Assembly (NCBI GenBank): GCA_944548615.1
Contig: OX155951.1
Coordinates: 21,945,934 to 22,009,933 of the forward strand
From: Micropterix aruncella
Taxonomy: Eukaryota > Arthropoda > Insecta > Lepidoptera > Micropterigidae
Length of the DNA stretch: 64,000 nucleotides
Direction: 5' to 3'
Under the pieces are notes generated by a model that was not told the origin of the DNA, searched no databases, and saw only the letters and a list, made by a program, of their open reading frames with translations. Positions 58,601 to 64,000 of this stretch are shown here, piece after piece (the first letter of the stretch is position 1; each line of letters starts with the position of its first letter). Position numbers and translations under genes: made by a program.

Positions 58601-61124
58601 GTGGTATGTAAAATATTCGGTTGTTTTCGGTGTTTATTTCTGCTTCAGATAGTTTTACGGCGTAACCTTTCGCGATGAAGTCGCTCATTTTTTCCGAGTA
58701 TTGTCGAGCTAGTATAGGGTCTTTTTCTAGGCGTTTTTCTACCGACTTTAGACGCCTTTCAGCCATATCGCGGCTGGGCGGCATTGAAATATCGTCAGTC
58801 TTCCAAAGTAGGCCGGTCTCCCAGCGTGCACCTACTTGACGGGTAGTTGCCTGTAGGAGTTGTTCTGCCCTCTGATTGGTGTTCTGACGATGTTTCCTCG
58901 AATGGGGACCTAAGTCTTCGACATCGAAATAACTCCGCACTAACTCGTCGACTTTATCGTCGTTGCAAAGGGTGTTTACTTGTTGCGTATCTGAAGATCT
59001 TTTGTGCCCTGACGCACCAGCCAAAGTCCAGCCTAATCGAGACGATGTTGCTGTCGGGCCTTCTATCGGACCGGCCCGAATTGTCCTGGGAATAAATAAG
59101 TCCCAGTGATCAATTCCGATCAACAGTTTGGGCCGTCCGTTAACGTCGCATAAAGGCACGTTTTTTAGATGCGGCCATTTGTCGGTCATAGCTTGGGCTT
59201 TAAAGACTTGGGTCGGCAATTCTAAATTTTTAATCGTACGAACATTCTTCATTTCGTAAAACCGATTTGTATTTACGGCGCGGATCTCGACGTTTACGCG
59301 GCGCGTAGTTGCGTTTTGAATAGCCATGCCGGAGGCTCCTACTAAATTTAGTGGACTCCGGGGTCCTTCTACTCCTATTTTATCTGCTATCTGTTCCTCT
59401 AAGAGGGTGATAGTACTGCCTTCGTCCAGTAGGGCGAGAGTGGTATAACAGCCCAGGGGACCTCTTAATTCTACGGTAGCTACGCGTAGCAGCATCTCAG
59501 TAGCTTCATTCCACGTATTGGTCACGGCGCTCGTCGAAGGGCTAGGTTTGTCATGTGATTCGGATTCTACCGGCGCGGGTTCAGACTTGTTTGTTTTCCC
59601 TTTGTCGGAGTGCAGAAGCACATGGTGCGGCTGTACGCATCCGTCCTTCCCGCATTGCCCTGATTTTCTACAATTTTTTAAGTTGTGACCCTTAATAAGA
59701 CATCGGATACATAATTTATCCCGTTTGACCCATTCCCAGCGATCGTGTACAGACATGGCTAACAAAAACTTACAATCGGGTGTACGGTGGTTGTTTTTCT
59801 TGCATTTTGCGCACTCGATGTGTTTGCTTTCAGTAGTATTATGCGTGTACTTTTTGTTGTTTTGTGGAAATCTATTGTTATTTTTCGATGTATTTAAGTT
59901 AGAAAATGCAGGCGGCGAGTCGTCTTGTGCTGCCGCATCTACAATTCCTTCTAACCATATGCTAAAATGTAGTAAAGTTGGGTGATCTCCATTATTGGTT
60001 GAGAACCACTGCAACCGTAAGTGTTGCGGTAATTTATTTACTAATTCCCGCAGTAGCTGTGGATTTATCAAATAGCTATCGTGTCCCATATTCTTCAGCG
60101 AATGTACAACATTACACACAACCGTACCAAATTCCACAAGTTTGAACAAGGGGTCACTGACCGATATTTGTTGCGTTCGGCGAGCCTCTCGCATCAGCTC
60201 GTCAATCCTTGCGCTGGGGCGGCCGAAGCGACGTTCGAGCGTGCGGCGAATCTCGGCGACATTCCGTGGATCTACGAGCATCGCACGGACCGCTTCGCGC
60301 GCGGCGCCCTGCAGACTCTGTTGTAGCCGTACCAAGTTGTCGGCGTCGGTAAAGCCGCAGGTCTCTGTACCTTGGTCGAATAGAGCTGCGAATATAGCCC
60401 ACTCACGTGGATCACCTGAAAACCTTGGTAAGTTTTTCAACAAATGGGCGCGAGCATGACTTAAGGCGTACTCAGAAGGGTGGGGTTGCACTGATACATT
60501 CACAGCACTTTTTTGCACATTCGGGACATGGTCTATTTTTACAATGTTATTGTTTGACGGTTGAGTCGGACGCGACGGTTCCTGCAGCGTGTCTAGCCAC
60601 GCGGACGTGTGGCGAAACGAAGCTTGGGACGCAGCGGCTCGGCTCTTCTCGTCCTGTCTCCTCCTCGATCGGCGGCTGTCGCCATCGTAGTCGTCATCAT
60701 CTTCCGCCTCGATCTGCGCTTGAATAAGCCGTTTTTGGAGCTCAAGTTTCTCTTCTAGCGCTTCTATCTTTATGCGCTGTGCGGCGGCGGCGGCCCTGGC
60801 GGCAGCCACATCGATGTCCGCGACAGCCCTGGCGGCGGCTGCGTCCGCGGCGTTGTCCGCGGCGGCGGTCTCGGCTCGTAAGCGTGCTCGTTCTGCTGCG
60901 GCGTGTATCTCGGCTTCGATTTGCAGTGTCGCGATGCGGGCGGCCATCGATCTCGATGATCGGCGGCTCGTCGTCGATGTGGCTATAGACGGCGCTGTCT
61001 GGGGAACGATCGTGGCTCCGGTATCATAATGTGATCTCGTGGCGTCGCGCTCGGCGCTTCCGTCTACGTTTCTGGCGGCGATTCGCTCGCTTTTGCGGGC
61101 TGGCGTGCCGTTTTTTGACATCAT
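55608..61124 (-). CDS. BEL/Pao Gag-Pol polyprotein, 1838 aa, uninterrupted
   Basis: The N-terminus is basic and Ala/Arg-rich with a coiled-coil stretch (about 65-145). A DUF1759-like Gag region (about 225-400) is followed by Cys/His knuckles (C438/C441/H446/C451 and C472/C475/H480/C485, with a further C/H cluster to about 501). The protease carries DEG (567-569) where most retropepsins have DTG or DSG. RT has YVDD (977-980); RNase H acids are D1165, E1210, D1240 and D1282; integrase has a zinc site (H1475, H1480, C1510, C1513) and core D1546-D1608-E1658; the C-terminus is DUF5641-like (about 1735-1830). The ATG at 61124 is the first in frame after the primer site. The enzyme set would support particle formation, reverse transcription and integration. 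Confidence 0.95.
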   Translation of the reverse strand: MMSKNGTPARKSERIAARNVDGSAERDATRSHYDTGATIVPQTAPSIATSTTSRRSSRSMAARIATLQIEAEIHAAAERARLRAETAAADNAADAAAARAVADIDVAAARAAAAAQRIKIEALEEKLELQKRLIQAQIEAEDDDDYDGDSRRSRRRQDEKSRAAASQASFRHTSAWLDTLQEPSRPTQPSNNNIVKIDHVPNVQKSAVNVSVQPHPSEYALSHARAHLLKNLPRFSGDPREWAIFAALFDQGTETCGFTDADNLVRLQQSLQGAAREAVRAMLVDPRNVAEIRRTLERRFGRPSARIDELMREARRTQQISVSDPLFKLVEFGTVVCNVVHSLKNMGHDSYLINPQLLRELVNKLPQHLRLQWFSTNNGDHPTLLHFSIWLEGIVDAAAQDDSPPAFSNLNTSKNNNRFPQNNKKYTHNTTESKHIECAKCKKNNHRTPDCKFLLAMSVHDRWEWVKRDKLCIRCLIKGHNLKNCRKSGQCGKDGCVQPHHVLLHSDKGKTNKSEPAPVESESHDKPSPSTSAVTNTWNEATEMLLRVATVELRGPLGCYTTLALLDEGSTITLLEEQIADKIGVEGPRSPLNLVGASGMAIQNATTRRVNVEIRAVNTNRFYEMKNVRTIKNLELPTQVFKAQAMTDKWPHLKNVPLCDVNGRPKLLIGIDHWDLFIPRTIRAGPIEGPTATSSRLGWTLAGASGHKRSSDTQQVNTLCNDDKVDELVRSYFDVEDLGPHSRKHRQNTNQRAEQLLQATTRQVGARWETGLLWKTDDISMPPSRDMAERRLKSVEKRLEKDPILARQYSEKMSDFIAKGYAVKLSEAEINTENNRIFYIPHFHITNPNKPGKMRLVFDCAAKANGVSLNDNLISGPDLLNPLMGVLFKFRQGLIGFAADIKEMFLQVRLTYADSQSQRFLWRDMDTSKQPTEYRMQVVLFGSTCSPCLAQNVKNRNAERFSNDFPDAVKAITDRHYVDDYLDSTNDIESAKKLIRDVSRIHQSGGFEIVNWASNDTRTLNEIPVERRSKTNVAWSNPDDNVERILGLQWDPKTDKLFFDTNFRKIKPDILNGTIIPTKRQTLQVIMSVFDPLGFLGPLAIKAKILLQDIWLEKVDWDQAIGSNSFTKWQTWLEELKHIKDFQIPRSYQYAGIKSNEPTQLHIFADASLQGYAAVAYARYIDTDKKACVVFLIGKNKVAPLKAMSIPRLELQAATLASRLAEMVKTHHTWTFQETYLWSDSKTVLSWIRSDPRQYQTFVAHRLGEIDQLTKLTQWHWVPTADNPGDLGTRDTADNFDLEKIRRWTTGPDFLKLDRELWPTEKSTSQTIKPDVELKRIVATVLQVPSPPLLDINRFSRLNRLLRSTAWTLRFIDRCRHRGSHEPFLSPAELERAELYWIQQAQLSSFKLEIDAIKNNTVLSKNTKLINLNAYLDHENVLRVGGRINAIKGVALEVKKPPILDAKHPFTQLLIQHQHEAAGHKGREFVANELRQRFWILHQRGAIRKITFNCLKCRIDRAKPIPPKMGDLPELRLEHHIRPFTNIGLDYFGPIEVAVGRRREKRYGAIFCCMSTRAIHVEITKSLSSDSTMMAIKRMCARRGTPAVIYSDNGTGFHGSNNELKAAIREIDWDDLRSQSAMKRIEWKFNTPAAPHMGGFYERLVQSIKKALYATLKEKAPREETLATLMAEAENSVNSRPLVHVSLDSLDAESLTPNHFLIGSSSGRLNFGVIDSDSLCLRKQWQIAQTLANHFWNRFVKEYLPTLAKRPKWRNEVAPIKEGDLAFLVDPQTPRNMWLKGIIEKTFPGKDGQTRSVAIKCRGKIYQRPTTKIAVIAVPDNR

Positions 61125-61327
61125 ATCGATTGATTTGTTACCACTATATCGTTAGGTTGTGGTAGGTAGGCACCGTTGTGCCGTCCGGTATTGATTTTAA
61201 ACCGATTGAGCGAGTTTCAACGGTTTATTTGCAAATTTTATATTTTTCAGAAAAATATTTCCTTTCTGTTTTTTCTGATTTTAATCTAGCTCCTAAGCGG
61301 TTTTTTTTTTGTAGTATCTAGTCCAGA

Positions 61328-61345
61328 ATCCGGCTCGAAGGACCA
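61328..61345 (-). promoter_or_regulatory. Primer-binding site of BEL/Pao element 2, tRNA-Tyr type
   Basis: Nine bases inside the 5' LTR, the minus strand reads TGGTCCTTCGAGCCGGA. It is complementary over at least 17 bases to the 3' end of eukaryotic tRNA-Tyr (acceptor plus CCA) as I know that sequence. It would prime minus-strand cDNA. Confidence 0.8.
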
Positions 61346-61354
61346 TCGATTCTA

Positions 61355-62202
61355 TGTAGTGGCAAATCCAGCGGTCAGCGGTTAAACCGATCGAAAATCT
61401 GCCACCTTATTTTAGGGTAGCCATAGAACGACAAGGTGCAATTTTGGTGGCACCCAGGGGTGATGTGAACCGGCGTTTTACTGCCGATGGCACACCAGGT
61501 ACTCGTAGAGGCGTGTCTCTCCTCGGCGAGTTGCGATACAAGGTGACCTTAAGTTCTTGTATCGTACGGTCTCCTTTTGCAGATTCCGCAGCGATCTCTT
61601 TTCCTATAAGATCGATCTAGTCTCCACTAGTTTGTAAATCTAGCCGCTCGCATAATTGAGGCATCAAGGTATAAGCTGTTATTGTCGCTTACCGTTTGAA
61701 GAGCAGTACTGTCCTGCGAAGCGTAGATATCGTCGGGGTCGGGTTATAAACTCGGTCCTGTCGAAGTCTGGTCTCGCGAAGTTCTCTCTTGTGCACTCAA
61801 TTATCGAAAGTTTTCCGAACACTGACTATTATTATTGTCTCTACCGCTTGAAGGTTGAATAAAAAACTGTTTTCTTGTCACTTTATAATTCCACTTTCAA
61901 TGTGGCTCAAATAAATTATAAATTCAATTATTTCTATTTGTTACATTCTGAAAGAATGAAAATTTTAAAACAAAATATGTTACTTCTTTTTTTTTTTTTT
62001 GTTATTTTATTTTTTCTCTTGTTTCCATGGTTTCTCTCGTTTCCATGGTTTCTTTAATATACTATGTTAGTGATTCCCTTATTCAAAACTGTAGAATACA
62101 TATATTCACGGCTTTGTTGTGTGGAATGTTTACGGTATTATGAATATTTGAATATTAATATTATTGGTAGTTAATTCTAAATACAACTATTTTGCCGAGA
62201 CA
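61355..62202 (-). repeat. 5' LTR of BEL/Pao element 2
   Basis: 848 bp, promoter-side LTR for the minus-strand transcript. Target duplication TTTTA follows at 62203-62207. Confidence 0.95.
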
Positions 62203-62207
62203 TTTTA

Positions 62208-62439
62208 TTATTCACAAAGCTACTGCAATCACCATCTTATCTTAAAACGTGAGTAGCAAGGTGCGAAGTAAGCGACAACGAAATTAGGGAACAATCTTTT
62301 TCTCTTCTTTCTTATATATTTGTATGAAAGAAAGCCTCAACTCTTTTAGTTCTTACCTGACAGGCTATGAAACTTTCAGAATCTCCCGGTTTTCAACATT
62401 CCTATCGATGGCGGTTTCAAATACCGCGTAGGTAAATGG
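62208..62439. other. AT-rich spacer, no gene seen
   Basis: Short stretch between the BEL element and the LINE relic; nothing assignable. Confidence 0.45.
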
Positions 62440-62790
62440 CGAATATATCCCGGAAGTTGGTGCATTCAAGATCTTGGTGTAACTGGATCAGAAGCTGACG
62501 TTTGATCAACACATTAATAGTATTGTTAATAAAGCGTCTAGGACAGAATATCTAAACCATTCTCACATAAATATCTTTAAAAGGCTGTATTTACATTATA
62601 CGAATATTTGCAGTATTTTAGAGTTCGCGTCTCAAATTTGGAATCCAAAATACGACGTATATTAAAACACGGTGGAGGGCGTTCAAAGACGTTTTGTGAG
62701 ACACAAAATTTAGTGAACACATTGTCATTCATCGTACCGCCATGAATGATTTTGCTCTCTCCATGTATTTGAAGTCCCTCGTGTAAGCAC
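62440..62790 (+). pseudogene. Jockey/CR1-type LINE relic, post-catalytic RT region
   Basis: Reading across frames on the plus strand gives QDLGV near 62471, LTFDQHINSIVNKASR near 62500, RLYFTLYE near 62585, LEFASQIWNPKYD near 62620 and VEGVQRRF near 62670. This is the same order as in the LINE at 41905-42950 (KDLGV, NFKEHI, RSRMETNAAIWNP, LEKVQKCF). Several frameshifts and stops make it non-functional. Confidence 0.8.
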
Positions 62791-63254
62791 TAGTTAGGAC
62801 CAAAAGTGTATTATGCCCCGCTTGATGACAGATTCAGTATGTCGATTTCAATAGTAGGCTTTCAATGACGGTCGATTTCAATATGTCGACTTATTTATTC
62901 AGCGAGGCTGTTTATAACTCACTAGGTGACTAGGAAATAGGTATTTATATACCGAACGAACAGAGTTAAAATGAGACGTAGCAATGGACTATAATTTAAA
63001 TGCCTATATTATATCCTATATCTTAATACTCTCTTTTTATATCCTAGCAATAGTTTGAAATAATTTAATTTATTTCAATGCATTTTTTGATAACTATCGT
63101 ATAAGAATATAATGTAAGATACTACTGCAGTAAATACTTAATCGGCCAGCGAAACATTGTAGCAAGATAATTAGCCATAATTAATGGAGCACTGTATGTT
63201 TTGAGAAAATGAAATAAATAAATAAACAATTAATCATACATTTAAAAGCTACAA
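62791..63254. other. AT-rich DNA without recognisable gene
   Basis: A small direct repeat ATGTCGA near 62838 and 62891. Nothing else. Confidence 0.4.
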
Positions 63255-63350
63255 CAACCTTATAAAATCGAACACTATCGCGGTTGTTGGACATTATAAA
63301 TAGGATAGAAACGAATTCACGTGGTAAATTTGTTTCTATCCTATTTATAA
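63255..63350. mobile_element. Minimal Penelope-like palindrome remnant
   Basis: 63258-63312 matches the 3' end of the Penelope-like copy at 50043-50100 (TAAAATCGAA-ACTATCGCGG, TTATAAATAGGATAGAAA). 63325-63350 is its inverse, TTTCTATCCTATTTATAA. The two arms of about 18-25 bases meet within about 20 bases, so only the extreme ends of a head-to-head pair are left. Confidence 0.75.
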
Positions 63351-64000
63351 ATACAATAACCTTTGTGCAAGTCTCTGTAATGTTTGAGAAGCCGCTTCGC
63401 CTGGAGGTGCGCAGAGTGCGGAGTGCGTTTCCTGTGCTTCCCGGCACTTGTATGCCTTCGCGACCGCAGCTTGCCGGAGGTGGAGGCTATCAGTAGCCCG
63501 TCCGCGCCTTGACGGTCGGCTCGACGCCTCGCAGAGGCAGTTCATTCACGAACACCGACCGCTCTGGGCACGCGCCCGCTTACCGCGAATCCATAAAACA
63601 CCCCCTATTCTATAATAGTGTATTAAAATAGTGAGTTTTATAAAAAAGCGATCATGTTGCCCGATCGGAAATGTGAGATCAAACCTAAGCCAGTCACTCA
63701 GTTAACCATCAATCCTCGGAATTTACACGTAAGTATTGTAGAACATACTACTATTGACAATTGACTTCTGACACCGCTCTCGAAGATTCCGGAACCTCCT
63801 TCGTGGCCCCTTCTTTCGTCTTTTTGGGCTTGTATCTTCTACCAAAATAGGATTTTTACTTTGAATGTAGCCGCATAGAATAAACCACACCTTTAAATTT
63901 ATCCACTCAACCAACTAACTTAATAATATAACAAAAAAATATTTTTTTTGCACCAGTATAATAGGAGCGTATTCTACATTGTTGATTTTTTAATGTCACC
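63351..64000. other. Unassigned DNA with a GC-rich block
   Basis: 63385-63590 is GC-rich with open frames on both strands but no domain. It may be the 5' part of a repeat. The rest is AT-rich with nothing recognised. Confidence 0.4.

Larger units (their letters stand above)
54731..62202 (-). mobile_element. Complete BEL/Pao LTR retrotransposon (element 2), 7.5 kb
   Basis: Two 848-bp LTRs, TG...CA, with target duplication TTTTA (54726-54730 and 62203-62207). It reads on the minus strand as 5' LTR, tRNA-Tyr-type primer site, leader of about 230 bases, one uninterrupted 1838-codon Gag-Pol, polypurine tract and 3' LTR. I saw two substitutions between the LTRs (near 55111/61735 and 55524/62148), so insertion is recent. 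It shares domain order with element 1, but the proteins are clearly diverged. It appears structurally intact and may be competent. No envelope-like frame was seen. Confidence 0.96.

Overview
The window reads as AT-rich intergenic DNA from an insect nuclear genome, most likely Lepidoptera. The clue is the RTE-type LINE 3' end at 40298-40540, whose block (sequence around 40324-40350, ending in a TGATGA-type tail on the minus strand) is, as I recall, one of the commonest moth and butterfly repeats. BEL/Pao, Penelope-like, hAT, Jockey/CR1-type LINE and tRNA-derived SINE sequences fit an arthropod. I found no convincing host protein-coding gene, rRNA gene, functional tRNA gene or CRISPR array. Almost everything recognisable is a transposable element, a relic of one, or a simple repeat.

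Layout. 1-9.6 kb: unassigned AT-rich DNA with two hairpin elements, one diverged member of an unknown repeat family, and a 299-bp terminal-inverted-repeat (TIR) element. 9.64-18.55 kb: a complete BEL/Pao LTR retrotransposon on the minus strand, with 1422-bp LTRs and target duplication AGTAC; a 12-base G run puts its N-terminal Gag segment one frame away from the rest of Gag-Pol. 18.6-23.1 kb: a nest of DNA transposons, with a 2.1-kb hAT relic (8-bp target duplication GTCCGACG) inside a TTAGGGG-ended element, which itself lies in another TIR element next to a CAAT array. 24-32 kb: LINE scraps, three long AT microsatellites, a small TIR element with internal tandem repeats, a Penelope-like retroelement with a 560-codon RT plus GIY-YIG ORF between 345-366-bp inverted repeats, and a 509-bp direct duplication ending in a hairpin.

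32-54 kb: dispersed fragments. These are five copies of a CACGACTG-ended MITE family (19.1, 33.3, 49.3, 51.5 and 52.3 kb), a tRNA-derived SINE and a second 3' piece, a tandem array of palindromic units, several LINE tails, a 0.63-kb foldback, a head-to-head Penelope palindrome at 50-51.2 kb, and an approximately 120-bp minisatellite. 54.73-62.20 kb: a second complete BEL/Pao element, also minus strand, with 848-bp LTRs, target duplication TTTTA, one uninterrupted 1838-codon Gag-Pol and a primer site matching tRNA-Tyr. 62.2-64 kb: a decayed LINE and a small palindromic Penelope remnant.

How the parts work: each BEL element carries in one polyprotein what it needs to copy itself (capsid-like Gag, zinc knuckles, protease, RT, RNase H, integrase), and near-identical LTRs with perfect target duplications point to recent insertion. 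The Penelope RT/GIY-YIG protein would prime copying at a nick made by its own nuclease. The small TIR elements carry no enzyme and would depend on transposases encoded elsewhere. The points most worth a second look are the frame break at the G run in the first BEL element, the inverted-repeat architecture and ribozyme-like motif of the Penelope element, the three-level DNA-transposon nest beside the CAAT array, and the palindromic-unit tandem array.
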